Of a stretch of DNA of 64,000 nt, positions 17,878 through 27,491 are shown piece after piece (within the stretch, counting starts at the first letter, position 1; the number at the start of each line of letters is the position of its first letter). The notes beneath the pieces were generated by a model. The model searched no databases and was not told the origin of the DNA. It saw nothing but the letters and a program-made list of their open reading frames with translations. This stretch comes from Methylobacterium sp. E-005. Lineage in GTDB: Bacteria; Pseudomonadota; Alphaproteobacteria; Rhizobiales; Beijerinckiaceae. Where the stretch lies: the NCBI RefSeq assembly GCF_022829725.1, contig NZ_JAKSYG010000219.1, forward strand, positions 1 through 64,000. The letters run 5' to 3'. Both the position numbers and the translations under genes were made by a program.

Positions 17878-18243
17878 GGGTGTCTTGCAACCGACGGAAA
17901 AGGTGGGAGGGCCGGTTCTGTGCCAAGCACCCGGGGGACGGGCGCCGAAGGGCGGGCCGCGCTGCGGCGAGGGGCCCGAGGATCAGATTGGCGAAACCGT
18001 ACTGGCAGGACCCTCACGGCTCACGGGCGCGCTGCGGCGCAGACCTTGTGGTGAGGGCCCACCACAGATAACGCGTTTCTCACCCGCACTCAAGAGCCTC
18101 GCGAAGGCTCTCGCGGACGGGCCGCGCCGGGGTTAGACACGCCACGCCGCAGACCGTCCCGGAACCGGGTCGAGGTGAGCGTGTTCACCGTCCCGGCGCT
18201 GCAGCGCAGCAGATCCTCAACCCGAGAGCCCCGCCCGAACGCC
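17878..18243 (-). other. rho leader region with a tentative promoter
   Basis: A 366-base gap with no gene. On the minus strand TTGAGT and TTATCT are separated by 16 bases (18067-18093) and could be a promoter for rho; a GAGCCTTCGCGAGGCTC hairpin lies just upstream. The long leader fits the known tendency of rho to control its own transcription, but no specific element is proven. Confidence 0.3.
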
Positions 18244-18747
18244 ATGCGCGACGACGCCACCGGACGCACCCTCACCACCCACGAGCCGCGCCGGATTCCG
18301 TGGCTCGACATCGTGTTCGGCTTCGGCCCGATGGTGCCGATCGCGGCCGGCGCCGCCGCGGCGTGGTGGCTGAACGGCCAGCCGCTCGATTATCTGGTCG
18401 CCCTGTTCACCCTGCTCTACGCGGCCTCGATCCTGCTGTTCCTGGCCGGCGTCCACCGGGGCGTCAGCTTCCGGACCGAGGGCGGCCCGCGGCTGTCGCA
18501 GATCGTCACCATGCTGGTGCTCTACGCGCTCGGGCTGTTCAGCCTGTGCGCCGCCGTGGTGGGCAAGGCGGTGCCAGGGCTGGCGATGCTGATCCTCGGC
18601 TACGCCCTCGTCGGGATCCTCGACCCGATTCAGGCCCGCGCCGGCGAGGTGCCGCTCGCCCATGCCCGCCTGCGCCCGCTCCAGATGCCGATCGCCGTGG
18701 TGAGCCTCGCGGCTCTGCTCTGGCTGAAGCTGACGGCGCCGTATTGA
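18244..18747 (+). CDS. DUF3429-family membrane protein
   Basis: A 167-residue protein with about five hydrophobic segments (FGFGPMVPIAAGAAAAWW, YLVALFTLLYAASILLFLAG, IVTMLVLYALGLFSLCAAVV and two more). It resembles small DUF3429 inner-membrane proteins. Function is unknown. The ATG at 18244 gives a short cytosolic N-terminus; the frame is open further upstream without membrane character. It is divergent from rho. Confidence 0.65.
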   Translation: MRDDATGRTLTTHEPRRIPWLDIVFGFGPMVPIAAGAAAAWWLNGQPLDYLVALFTLLYAASILLFLAGVHRGVSFRTEGGPRLSQIVTMLVLYALGLFSLCAAVVGKAVPGLAMLILGYALVGILDPIQARAGEVPLAHARLRPLQMPIAVVSLAALLWLKLTAPY

Positions 18748-18829
18748 GGCTGATCCGAGCAATCGGACCCAGGTTTCGAGTTGGCTGCTGGATCAGCTCA
18801 ACACCGTTTGACTACAGGCCACAAGCGGT

Positions 18830-18874
18830 CCCGCGTCTCTCCCTCCGCCTCTGAGGGGGAGGGAGAGACGCGGG
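18830..18874. repeat. 17-bp-arm perfect palindrome between DUF3429 gene and hisS
   Basis: CCCGCGTCTCTCCCTCC faces GGAGGGAGAGACGCGGG with an 11-base loop. There is no T-run, so it is not a classic terminator. The rest of the 321-base gap 18748-19068 shows no gene. Confidence 0.8.
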
Positions 18875-19068
18875 TTCGGACCCGATCCGCGAACGTCGTA
18901 GTCCTTGCGGGGAGAAGAGCGCGTCCCGGCCCATTGACGGTTCCGCGAACCGAATTCCCCTTTCCCCCGGCATGCTCTAGAGCCCGGACGCAGGATCCCC
19001 GCCCGCAGGGGACGCCTCCATCCGATGCCGGATCCGGGCGCTAGCCCGCGAGAAGCGAACGCGTTCAC

Positions 19069-20607
19069 ATGTCCAAGCCCGAAACCGCGAAGCCCGATAT
19101 CCTGAAACCCCGCCTGCCGCGCGGCTTCGTCGACCGGCGCGCCGGTGAGATCGCCGCGCAGCACCGGATGCTGGAGACGATCCGGCGGAGTTTTGAGCTC
19201 TACGGCTTCGAGGCCCTGGAGACCCCCTTCGTCGAGTACACCGAGGCGTTGGGCAAGTTCCTGCCCGACCTCGATCGGCCGAATGCGGGCGTGTTCTCGT
19301 TTCAGGACGACGACGAGGCGTGGCTCTCGCTGCGCTACGACCTGACCGCGCCGCTCGCCCGGTTCGTGGCCGAGAATTTCGACGCGTTGCCGAAGCCCTA
19401 TCGCAGCTACCGGGCCGGCTACGTGTTCCGTAACGAGAAGCCGGGGCCGGGCCGGTTCCGCCAGTTCATGCAGTTCGATGCCGACATCGTGGGCGCGGGC
19501 AGCATCGCGGCGGATGCCGAGATCTGCATGCTGATGGCCGACACGCTGAACCGGCTCGGGCTCGGCGGGCAGTACGTCGTCAAGGTCAACAACCGCAAGG
19601 TGCTCGATGGCGTGATGGAGGCCGCGGGGCTCGCGGGCGCCGACCGGGCCGGCCAGCGGCTGACCGTCCTGCGCGCCATCGACAAGCTCGACCGGCTGGG
19701 TGTCGATGGGGTGCGCCAGCTCCTGGGCGCCGGCCGCAAGGACGAGAGCGGCGACTTCACCAAGGGCGCGGGCCTCGACGAGGCGGCGATCGGGCGGATC
19801 CTCGCCTACGTGTCGTTCCAGGCCAATGCCGCGGACGGCGCCGACAAGGTGGCGTTCTCGGAAAAGTTCTTTGCCGGCTGGCACGACGCGGTCGGCGAGT
19901 CCGAGACCGGCCGGGAGGGTATCGCCGAGCTGCACGCGATCATGCGCCTCTGCGCCGCCGCCGGCTACGGCCACGACGTGATCCGGGCCGATCCGAGCGT
20001 GGTGCGCGGCCTCGAATACTATACCGGCCCGGTCTACGAGGCCGAGCTGACGTTTCCCGTCACCAACGAGGACGGCCAGACCGTACGCTTCGGCTCGGTG
20101 GCGGGGGGCGGGCGCTACGATGGGCTCGTCGGGCGCTTCCGGGCCGAGCCGGTGCCGGCGGCGGGCTTCTCGATCGGCGTCTCGCGCCTGTTCTCGGCCC
20201 TGCAGCTCGTGAACAGCCCGCTGCTTGCCGGCTCCGAAGCGCCTGGGCCGGTGGTGGTGCTGGTTCTCGACCGGGAGAACATGGCCGATTACCAGCGGCT
20301 CGTGGCGCTGCTGCGCGCCGACGGCATCCGGGCCGAGCTCTATCTCGGGTCTGCGGGCATGAAGGCGCAGATGAAATATGCCGACCGCCGCCGCGCGCCC
20401 GTGGCGATCATCCAGGGCTCGAACGAGCGGCTGGCCGGCGAGGTCCAGATCAAGGACCTGATCGAGGGGGCCCGGGCGGCGGACTCCATCGCCAGCAACG
20501 CCGAGTGGAAGGCGGCCCGGCCGGCGCAGTTCTCGTGTCCCGAAGCCGATCTGGTGGCGCAGGTGCGGGCCGTGCTGGCTCGGCATTTCCCATCGACCGC
20601 GGGGTGA
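19069..20607 (+). CDS. hisS: Histidine--tRNA ligase
   Basis: A 512-residue class II aminoacyl-tRNA synthetase that charges tRNA-His. Visible are motif 1 around IRRSFELYGFEALETPFVEY, motif 2 (GYVFRNEKPGPGRFRQFMQF), the His-specific box VVRGLEYYTGPVYE near residue 315 and motif 3 (SIGVSRLFSAL). The long form with QFDADI is typical of alphaproteobacterial HisRS. It is separated from hisZ-hisG by three unrelated genes. Confidence 0.96.
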   Translation: MSKPETAKPDILKPRLPRGFVDRRAGEIAAQHRMLETIRRSFELYGFEALETPFVEYTEALGKFLPDLDRPNAGVFSFQDDDEAWLSLRYDLTAPLARFVAENFDALPKPYRSYRAGYVFRNEKPGPGRFRQFMQFDADIVGAGSIAADAEICMLMADTLNRLGLGGQYVVKVNNRKVLDGVMEAAGLAGADRAGQRLTVLRAIDKLDRLGVDGVRQLLGAGRKDESGDFTKGAGLDEAAIGRILAYVSFQANAADGADKVAFSEKFFAGWHDAVGESETGREGIAELHAIMRLCAAAGYGHDVIRADPSVVRGLEYYTGPVYEAELTFPVTNEDGQTVRFGSVAGGGRYDGLVGRFRAEPVPAAGFSIGVSRLFSALQLVNSPLLAGSEAPGPVVVLVLDRENMADYQRLVALLRADGIRAELYLGSAGMKAQMKYADRRRAPVAIIQGSNERLAGEVQIKDLIEGARAADSIASNAEWKAARPAQFSCPEADLVAQVRAVLARHFPSTAG

Positions 20608-20675
20608 AACGCGAAGCCTCCGGCGGCGTTGTCCCCGGTCGATGCCGCGACCCTGTCGGCAGGGAGAGTCCGGGG

Positions 20676-20930
20676 ATGCGTGCCGAGACGACGACCAAGT
20701 CCCTGATCCTGTCGGCCGGCCTGCTCCTCGCCTGCGCGGTGCCGGCCTCTGCGGCCCGCCCGATCCCCGGCCGGCTGCCGAGCGCCGTGGCCCTGGCCAC
20801 GCCCGGCACCGGCAGCGCCCCCATCCTCAGCGCCGGCGTCGCCGCGGGTCCCGCGCTCTCCGCCCTGACCCGGCGCAAACCGGGTCGTCGGCCCCGCGGG
20901 GCTCGGCTCGGAAGCATCCGTCCGCTCTGA
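20676..20930 (+). CDS. Small secreted protein of unknown function
   Basis: An 84-residue protein starting at an ATG with an AGGGAG ribosome site. It has a signal peptide (SLILSAGLLLACAVPASA, cleavage after ASA) and a mature part of about 55 residues with a basic C-terminus (RRKPGRRPRGARLGSIRPL). No domain was recognised. It follows hisS by 68 bases and may share its transcript, ending at a family B repeat. Confidence 0.6.
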   Translation: MRAETTTKSLILSAGLLLACAVPASAARPIPGRLPSAVALATPGTGSAPILSAGVAAGPALSALTRRKPGRRPRGARLGSIRPL

Positions 20931-20937
20931 CAATTTG

Positions 20938-21054
20938 GGTTCCCAAGGCCGAGCCCTTGGGCAGGGGTTCGGGGGCGGAGCCCCGTGACCGGACGAAGTC
21001 CGGCACCAGGGCTCTGCCCTGGACCCGCGAAAGGTCTCGACCTTTCGAAACCGG
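20938..21054 (+). repeat. Multi-hairpin repeat family B, copy 3
   Basis: Begins GGGTTCCCAAGG and ends GAAACCGGG. Contains CCAAGG/CCTTGG, GGGGC/GCCCC, GGACGAAGTCC, CCAGGGC/GCCCTGG and GAAAGG/CCTTTC hairpins. Lies between convergent genes. Confidence 0.85.
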
Positions 21055-21063
21055 GACGCGGCG

Positions 21064-22347
21064 CTACCGCACGCAGACCGGTGGCAGGGCGGCGCGGACC
21101 TTGGTGGCGAACACTTCCAGATCGCAGCCGCCGTCCCGCGCGGGGCAGATCCCGATCGTCAGAGGCAGCGAGACCGGCGGATCGCTGGGCCCGAGCGCCC
21201 GGGCCGAGCGCAGCTGATCGAGGGTCTGGGCGAAGAACCGGATCCGGATCGTCCGCATCCCGGTCTCCGGATGGCGCCAGACCTCGAAGGCGAGGGTCGC
21301 GCCGGGGGCCGTCGGGTCCGGCTGGCCGGGCAGCGACCAGCCGAGGCCCAGGGCGCCCGACAGGGTCGACAGGGTGGTGTCGTGGCCGGCCAGCACGACC
21401 AGACGCGCGCTCGCCCCGAGCGGCGGCACGCCGAGGCCCCGGGGGGCCTCGCCCGTCAGCAGGTCCGCGAGCATCCGCAGCAGTGTCACCCCCCGGAACT
21501 GGGCGATCTCGGGGGTCCGGCGCAACAGGTCGGCCGCGCGCCGATGGGCGGCCAGCAGGACCGCGAGGGTCTCGGGCGAGCCCTCGCCCCAAGCGACCTG
21601 ATCGGCCGGCAGCCCCTCGACATATTCCAGGAGCAGGTTCTCCGACACGGTGGCGGCCAGAGCCAGGGGACCGTCGATCTTCGGACCGGCCGGCTCGGCG
21701 GTCAGCGTGCTGGGACCCTCGAGGCAGGCCAACGGAGCCGCCTTGCAGGCCGCAGGACCGAGGATCCGCTTCAGCGCCGCGATGGCCTTCTCGGACGGTT
21801 TGTCGGTGACGGCGACCCCGCCCAGGGTCCTGCGCTGGATCGCCGCCAGGGCCTCGGCCGGGTCCAGGGGACAGACGCGCCCGCTGTCGAAGACCGGGTC
21901 GAGGGCGCCGACGGGCCCATGACGCGCCACGAGGCCGCAACCCGGCACGATCGCGTCGGCCAGGATCTGGCCGCTCCGGCGGGTGCGGTTCGCGGCACCG
22001 TCTGCCCAGACCTGCACGGCGTTCACCGCCGGGCAGCCCGTCTCGGGCAGCAGCTCCGCCTTGGCGTAGACGCTCCGCAGGTAGGCCCCCATGCGCGAGA
22101 GGGCCTCGGCGCCGTGCGCCGTCAGTTCGCCCGGCTCGGCCGGGAAGGCCGGCCAGGGCCGGCCCGTCCTGGCCTCCAGCGCGGCCAGCGAGGCGGTCGG
22201 CGCCCGCACGCCGTGGCGGGAGACCAACACGACGCGTTCGAGCTTGGGCTCGGCCTGCGCGGGCGCCTGCGCCATGAGGACGGTCATCAGCGCGGCGGCG
22301 AGTCCACCCCGCCGCCGTCCGAGGATCTGAAGGACGCGCCGAGCCAT
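21064..22347 (-). CDS. Secreted histidine-type acid phosphatase (phytase-like)
   Basis: A 427-residue histidine acid phosphatase, exported by a signal peptide (MARRVLQILGRRRGGLAAAL ... AQAPAQA). The catalytic box RHGVRAP follows just after the signal, and the C-terminal GHDTT provides the proton donor Asp. This architecture is that of AppA-type 4-phytase/glucose-1-phosphatase, which release phosphate in the periplasm. The ATG at 22347 places the signal peptide first; an ATG at 22386 is also in frame. The region 22390-22560 is visibly AT-rich and probably contains the promoter. Confidence 0.88.
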   Translation of the reverse strand: MARRVLQILGRRRGGLAAALMTVLMAQAPAQAEPKLERVVLVSRHGVRAPTASLAALEARTGRPWPAFPAEPGELTAHGAEALSRMGAYLRSVYAKAELLPETGCPAVNAVQVWADGAANRTRRSGQILADAIVPGCGLVARHGPVGALDPVFDSGRVCPLDPAEALAAIQRRTLGGVAVTDKPSEKAIAALKRILGPAACKAAPLACLEGPSTLTAEPAGPKIDGPLALAATVSENLLLEYVEGLPADQVAWGEGSPETLAVLLAAHRRAADLLRRTPEIAQFRGVTLLRMLADLLTGEAPRGLGVPPLGASARLVVLAGHDTTLSTLSGALGLGWSLPGQPDPTAPGATLAFEVWRHPETGMRTIRIRFFAQTLDQLRSARALGPSDPPVSLPLTIGICPARDGGCDLEVFATKVRAALPPVCVR

Positions 22348-22612
22348 CACGGGATCGACTCTACCTTTGCCGGATGATTCGATCATGCGACAATGGATCA
22401 GACCCTGCGGCGGACGCAATCCATTCGCCTTTGAAGCCTTAATTACGGCTTTGACGACCAAATTGACTGAATTTTGCGATGGATCAATGAAATTCAGGGT
22501 GATTTTGTCGCGTATCTTGTCCGAAAGACACATCGAATAGGCATAGCCCGCATCCCGGATGCTTGAACGGGCGATCGGGACCGGGGTGGATGCTCCAATC
22601 CCAGACCCCGCC

Positions 22613-24298
22613 TCAGGCCGCGTGCAGGCCCGCCAGGAACTGCCCGACCGCGGCGCCGAGCCGCTTCGATTCCTGGGACAGGGCGTTGGCCGAACTCAGC
22701 ACCCGGGCGGCGGCCGCGCCGGTCTCGTCGGCGGCGCCGGCCAAGCCCACGACATTGTCGGTGACCGCGCTGGTCCGCGCGGCGGCCTCGGAGACGTTGC
22801 GCACGATCTCCTGGGTGGCGGCGCCCTGCACCTCGACGGCGGCCGCGATCGAGGTGGCGACCGTGCTGATCTCGCGGATGCGCCCGGCGATCCCGGTGAT
22901 CGCCCCGGCGGCCTGCCCGGTGGAATCCTGGACCCGGGCGATCTGCTGGCCGATCTCCTCGGTCGCCTTGGCGGTCTGCTCGGCGAGCGCCTTCACCTCG
23001 CTCGCCACCACCGCGAAGCCGCGCCCCGCCGCGCCCGCGCGCGCCGCCTCGATCGTGGCGTTGAGCGCCAGCAGGTTCGTCTGCGCGGCGATCTTGGAGA
23101 TCAGCTCCACCACGTCGCCGATCCGGACAACCGCGGTGCTCAGGTCCTGAACCAGGGCGGCGGTCTCCCCGGATTCCGCGACCGCGGCCTGCGCCAGACC
23201 GGTCGAGGCCCGGACCTGCCGGCCGATCTCCAGGACCGAGGTGCCGAGTTGCTCGGCGGCGACCGCGACGGTGCCGACATTGTCGGCGGCTTCCTCGGCC
23301 GCCCGGGCGACGCCCCCCGACCGGTCCGAGGCCTGGACCGCATTGGAACTCATGCTCCGGGCGGTGGTCTGGAGCTGTGCGGCCGCCGCCGTCACGGTCT
23401 CGATCACTGCGCCGACGCTGCCCTCGAAGGTCTGCGCCAGGGCCTGCATCGCCGTCCGGCGCTGCGTCTCGACGTCGGCCCGGGCCAGCGCGGTCTCGGC
23501 CTCCAGGGCCCGGTTGCGCTCCAGGCTCGCCCGGAAGCCCAAAGCCGCCCGGGCGATGTCGGCGATCTCGTCGTGCCGATCCGTGTGGGGGACCGTCACG
23601 GCGGTGTTGCCGGCGGCCAGTTCCGACATGGCGGCGGCGACCCGCAGGGCGCGGCGGGCGATGTCGCCGGCCAGCCACCCCATCAGGGCGAGCGCCAGGA
23701 CCGCGCCGAAGCCGGTCCCGAGCAGGATCAGGGTCAGCGTCGCCGCGCTGGTGTCGCGCACCTGCCCGGCCGCCTCCTGCGCCCTGTGGCTGTAGCCGGT
23801 CTTCAGCGTGTCGAGACGTGTCCAGGCCTCGTCGTAGAGCGTGTTGGCGGGGCCGTTGAAGGCGACCCGCCCGCCGGCGGCGTCGCCCGCGGCCACCTGG
23901 GTGAAGGCGGCCGTCTGCGCGTTCAGATAGGCCTGCCAGCGTTCGGTGAAGGCCGCGAACGCCGCCGCGGTCCCGGGCTCGGCCGGCAGGGCCGCGAAGG
24001 CACGGATCAGGTCCTGCATCGCGCCGATGCGGGCCGCGTTGCGCTCCCGGGCGCGGGTATGGGCCGACGGTTCCGTCTCGTCGATCACCCGGGTGGCGCC
24101 CAGGCGCACGCGGGTCATGGTGGCGCGCAGATCGCCGAGCAGATCGACCGCCGGCAGCAACCGGTCGCCGATCCGCTCCGTGACGGCCGCGCTCTGCTGG
24201 ATCCGCAGGGCGGCCTAGCCGCCGACCGCGATCACGATGGTGCCGATCAACCCCGCGAGAACGAGGAATTGGGTCCGAAGGCGAAGGGGCAGATGCAC
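22613..24298 (-). pseudogene. Methyl-accepting chemotaxis protein with an in-frame amber codon
   Basis: From the GTG at 24298 the frame reads MHLPLRLRTQFLVLAGLIG..., a normal first membrane segment, then meets TAG at 24215-24217. After this stop the same frame runs open to 22613 and encodes a periplasmic four-helix-type domain, a second membrane segment (LTLILLGTGFGAVLALALMG), HAMP, and the signalling hairpin IAAQTNLLALNATIEAARAG. A TGG to TAG change would explain the stop. Without readthrough, only a restart inside the gene, such as TTG at 24160, could make product, and that would lack the first membrane anchor. It may be a recent loss, a readthrough case or a sequence error. Confidence 0.85.
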
Positions 24299-24464
24299 GG
24301 AGAGGCCGGGATATGTCGGAGTCCTTCCCAAAGCCCTGTCGGCGCGACGTTACCGTTCCGTGAAGCGACACGATCTCTGCGCAATCCCGCGCGCCGTGCC
24401 TTCCGTCGGGGCGTGTCGCCAAGCCCGGCCGCGGTTGCTACAGAGCGCCCGCGAGGTGGATACG

Positions 24465-25604
24465 ATGACACGACCGGAGGCAGGCGAGACGGGGGCGGGG
24501 GATGCGGCGCGCGCGCGGCTCTCCGCCCATCTGAATGCGGCGGGCTATCGGCCGGTGACCCCACCGGTGCTGCAACCGCTGGAGCCGTTCCTGGAACTCT
24601 CGGGCGAGGATATCCGCCGCCGGATCTTCGTGACCCAGGATGCGGGCGGGGCCGAGCTGTGCCTGCGGCCGGAATTCACGATCCCCGTCTGCCGCCTGCA
24701 CCGGTCGCAAGCCGACGGGCAGGCCGCCGATTACAGCTATTGCGGCCCGGTCTTCCGGCTGGCCGCCGACGAGCCCGACGAGTTCTTCCAGGCCGGGATC
24801 GAGTCGATCGGGCGCACCGACACGCCGGCCGCGGATGCCGAGGTGCTGGGCCTCGCCCTCGAAGGTCTCGCGCTGTTCGGCCGGTCCGACCCGGCGGTGC
24901 GGCTCGGCGACATGGGGCTGACCGTGGCGCTCCTCGACGGGCTCGCGGTCCCGCCCGCCGCCAAGCGCCGGACGCTCCGGGCGCTCGCCGCCGGCCGCTC
25001 CCTCGACGCCGTGACCAACGGCGCCGGCGCGCGGCCCGAGGATCCGCATGCCGGCCTGCTGGCGGCGATCCAGGGCCAGGACCCGCGAGGCGTCCGCGCC
25101 TTCGTGGAGGACGTGCTGGCGATCGCCGGGATCTCGGCGGTGGGCGGGCGCAGCGCGGGCGAGATCGCCGAGCGCTTCCTCGCCAAGGCGGCCGCCCAGG
25201 CCCATGGCGGCGCCGGACTCAACGCCGAGAATCGCGCCGTGCTCGACCGCTACCGCGCCATCGCGGGCCATCCGGACGCGGCGGCGCGCGACCTGCGGGC
25301 GCTGGTCACTGAGGCGAACATCCGCCACGACGCCCTCTCGGCCGCCCTCGACCTGTTCGAGGAGCGCACCGGCTTCATCGCGGCCCGCGGCCTGCCGATC
25401 GAGCGGTTCCGCTTCCAGGGCGGCTTCGCCCGCAACCTCGACTACTACACCGGCTTCATCTTCGAGGTGGCCGAACCCGACGGTCCGATCCTGGTCGGCG
25501 GCGGCCGCTACGACGGGCTGCTCGGCCATCTCGGCAGCCCGGTTCCTCTGCCCGCCGTGGGCTGCACCTTCTGGATCGAGCGCGTGGCGGGAGCCGGACA
25601 ATGA
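24465..25604 (+). CDS. hisZ: ATP phosphoribosyltransferase regulatory subunit HisZ
   Basis: A 379-residue histidyl-tRNA synthetase paralogue without charging activity that binds and activates HisG in the first step of histidine synthesis. It keeps the class II fold (LRPEFTIPVCR, YCGPVFRL, GGRYDGLLG) but lacks the anticodon-binding domain. The ATG at 24465 has a GAGGTGG ribosome site. It overlaps hisG by four bases (ATGA), so the two subunits are made together. Confidence 0.95.
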   Translation: MTRPEAGETGAGDAARARLSAHLNAAGYRPVTPPVLQPLEPFLELSGEDIRRRIFVTQDAGGAELCLRPEFTIPVCRLHRSQADGQAADYSYCGPVFRLAADEPDEFFQAGIESIGRTDTPAADAEVLGLALEGLALFGRSDPAVRLGDMGLTVALLDGLAVPPAAKRRTLRALAAGRSLDAVTNGAGARPEDPHAGLLAAIQGQDPRGVRAFVEDVLAIAGISAVGGRSAGEIAERFLAKAAAQAHGGAGLNAENRAVLDRYRAIAGHPDAAARDLRALVTEANIRHDALSAALDLFEERTGFIAARGLPIERFRFQGGFARNLDYYTGFIFEVAEPDGPILVGGGRYDGLLGHLGSPVPLPAVGCTFWIERVAGAGQ

Positions 25605-26581
25605 GCGCTTCGGAACCCCTGATCCTCGCCGTCCCGTCCAAGGGGCGGCTTCAGGAGAACGCCAACGCGTTCTTCGGCCGGGCCGGGCTGAAGCTCGCGC
25701 AGGGTGCGGGCGCCCGCGACTACCGGGGCAAGCTCCTGGGCGTGCCGGATGTCGAGGTGCGCTACCTCTCGGCCTCCGAGATCGCCGCGCAGCTCGCCTC
25801 CGGGGCCGCCCATCTCGGCGTCACCGGCGAGGATCTGATCCGCGAGACCCTGCCGGACGTGCGCGGCCAGGTGGAGCTGCTGACGCCGCTCGGCTTCGGC
25901 AACGCCACCGTGGTGGTGGCGGTGCCCCAGGCCTGGATCGACGTGCGCGACATGTCGGATCTCGACGAGGTCGCGGCCGGGATGCGCGCCCGCCACGGCC
26001 GCCGCCTGCGGGTCGCCACCAAATACGTGAACCTGACCCGCCGGTTCTTCGCCGAGAAGGGCGTGGCCGATTACCGGATCGTGGAGAGCCTCGGCGCCAC
26101 CGAGGGGGCACCGGCCGCGGGCTCGGCCGAGATCGTGGTCGACATCACCACCACGGGGGCGACGCTCTCCGCCAACGCCCTGAAGATCCTGGAGGACGGG
26201 GTCATCCTGCGCTCGGAGGCAAATCTCGTGGCGTCCCTGAAGGCGCCCTGGGGCGAAGGCCAGCGGGCGGCCCTGCGCACCGTGCTCGGCCGGATCGCCG
26301 CCGAGGAGCGCGCCCGCACCACCCGGGAGGTACGCGCCGCCCTGCCGGAGAGCGGCACGATCGACCTCGCCACCCTGGCGGGCCTGCACGAGGCGGAACT
26401 GCCCTACGGCGCCCCGCGGGGACCCGAGGGCGAGATCGTGCTGCGCTGCCCGGAGGGCGCGGTGTTCGAGCTGGCCGGCGCGCTGGTCGAGGCCGGGGCG
26501 CGGGCCGTGACGGTGCGGCGGGTGGATTATGCCTTCGCGGCCGAGAACCCCCTGGCGGAGCGGCTGCTGGCGCGGTTGTGA
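25601..26581 (+). CDS. hisG: ATP phosphoribosyltransferase catalytic subunit HisG
   Basis: HisG joins ATP and PRPP to start histidine synthesis. The PRPP-binding stretch is IVVDITTTGATLSANALKIL near residue 180. The protein is 326 residues, longer than the roughly 200-240 residues of most HisZ-dependent forms. The last 100 residues (from about 225) form an extension different from the classical regulatory domain. The coupled hisZ shows that it still works as a HisZG complex. Confidence 0.95.
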   Translation: MSASEPLILAVPSKGRLQENANAFFGRAGLKLAQGAGARDYRGKLLGVPDVEVRYLSASEIAAQLASGAAHLGVTGEDLIRETLPDVRGQVELLTPLGFGNATVVVAVPQAWIDVRDMSDLDEVAAGMRARHGRRLRVATKYVNLTRRFFAEKGVADYRIVESLGATEGAPAAGSAEIVVDITTTGATLSANALKILEDGVILRSEANLVASLKAPWGEGQRAALRTVLGRIAAEERARTTREVRAALPESGTIDLATLAGLHEAELPYGAPRGPEGEIVLRCPEGAVFELAGALVEAGARAVTVRRVDYAFAAENPLAERLLARL

Positions 26582-26617
26582 GAGGGTTTTTGGCGGTTTG
26601 CTGCGGGAACCGAGCGG

Positions 26618-26965
26618 TTATTGCGGCCCCTGCTTGGCGAACTCTGACAGCACCGCGCGGAGCACCTTCAGTCGCGCATCGTAGACCCCGGTGAGGCAGG
26701 CGACGTCGCCGCCGCAGGTCCGGCGCTCCTTGAGCCACGCCTCCTGATCCTCGCGCAGCTTCGTCTGCCCGCCCATCGGCAGGACCGCCTTCAGGATCTC
26801 GAACCGGGTCGCCATCTCGACGTCCCGGTCGTTGAGGGGGAGATGCGCGCAGATCGCCGTCTCGTCGGGCGCCTCGGCCTTGTCGCAGGGGAAGCTCGCC
26901 GCGTGGGCGGACGGGCTGAACGCCAGGAGGGCTAGGGCCAGGGCGGTGGAAAGTCGGTTCGCCAT
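26618..26965 (-). CDS. Secreted LprI/DUF1311-like protein
   Basis: A 115-residue protein with a signal peptide (MANRLSTALALALLAFSPSAHA). The mature part has the four-cysteine pattern of DUF1311/lysozyme inhibitor LprI-like proteins: FPCDKAEAPDETAICAH near the start and RRTCGGDVACLTGVYDARL near the end. Family members are periplasmic and some inhibit lysozyme, but the role here is not established. It faces hisG convergently. Confidence 0.75.
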   Translation of the reverse strand: MANRLSTALALALLAFSPSAHAASFPCDKAEAPDETAICAHLPLNDRDVEMATRFEILKAVLPMGGQTKLREDQEAWLKERRTCGGDVACLTGVYDARLKVLRAVLSEFAKQGPQ

Positions 26966-27049
26966 GGGCTCAGAACGAGCCGCCCCGCGAAAAGCTCCCA
27001 GGGCCGCACCGGCGTGGTGAATCCGGCCCGGGATCACAGGATCCCCGGA

Positions 27050-27481
27050 TCAGAGGCCCGGCTTGACGATCGCCAGGATGACGATGCCGATCATCAGGAG
27101 CGTCGGCACCTCGTTGAGGATCCGGTAGAACCGGGGCGCGCGGGTGTTCCGGTCGGCGGCGAAATCCTTGACCATCCGGGCGAGCCAGCCGTGGATGCCT
27201 GACATCGCCAGGACCAGCGCGAACTTCGCCTGAAGCCAGGGGGCCGCGTAGTAGCCGCTCATCCAGGCCAGCGTCAGCCCGAACAGCCAGGTGGCGATCA
27301 TGGCCGGGGTCATGATCGCCTTGAGCAGGCGGCGCTCCATCACCTTGAAGGTCGCCGACTGCACCTCCGAGCCCGCCGGCAGACCGGCGTGGTAGACGAA
27401 CAGCCGCGGCAGGTAGAGCATGCCCGCCATCCAGGCGATCAGGCTGATGACGTGGAGGGCCTTGATCCAGTCGTACAGCAC
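27050..27481 (-). CDS. hemJ: Protoporphyrinogen IX oxidase HemJ
   Basis: A 143-residue four-helix membrane protein, the haem pathway oxidase of most alphaproteobacteria. The N-terminal helix MYDWIKALHVISLIAWMAGM contains the conserved histidine, and YLPRLFVYH follows. The start is GTG at 27481, ten bases after the hemE stop, with a GAGG ribosome site inside the hemE end. Operon position after hemE supports the role. Confidence 0.93.
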   Translation of the reverse strand: MLYDWIKALHVISLIAWMAGMLYLPRLFVYHAGLPAGSEVQSATFKVMERRLLKAIMTPAMIATWLFGLTLAWMSGYYAAPWLQAKFALVLAMSGIHGWLARMVKDFAADRNTRAPRFYRILNEVPTLLMIGIVILAIVKPGL

Positions 27482-27491
27482 GCGCTCGGCC

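Noticed and set aside
18830..18874. Rho-independent terminator after the DUF3429 gene
   Set aside because: The stem is perfect but there is no T-run on either strand, so it is listed as a palindrome only.
20450..21940. Long minus-strand reading frame of about 500 codons across the hisS end and the phosphatase gene
   Set aside because: Composition is Arg/Pro/Gly-rich with no domain; it is the shadow of the phosphatase frame in GC-rich DNA.
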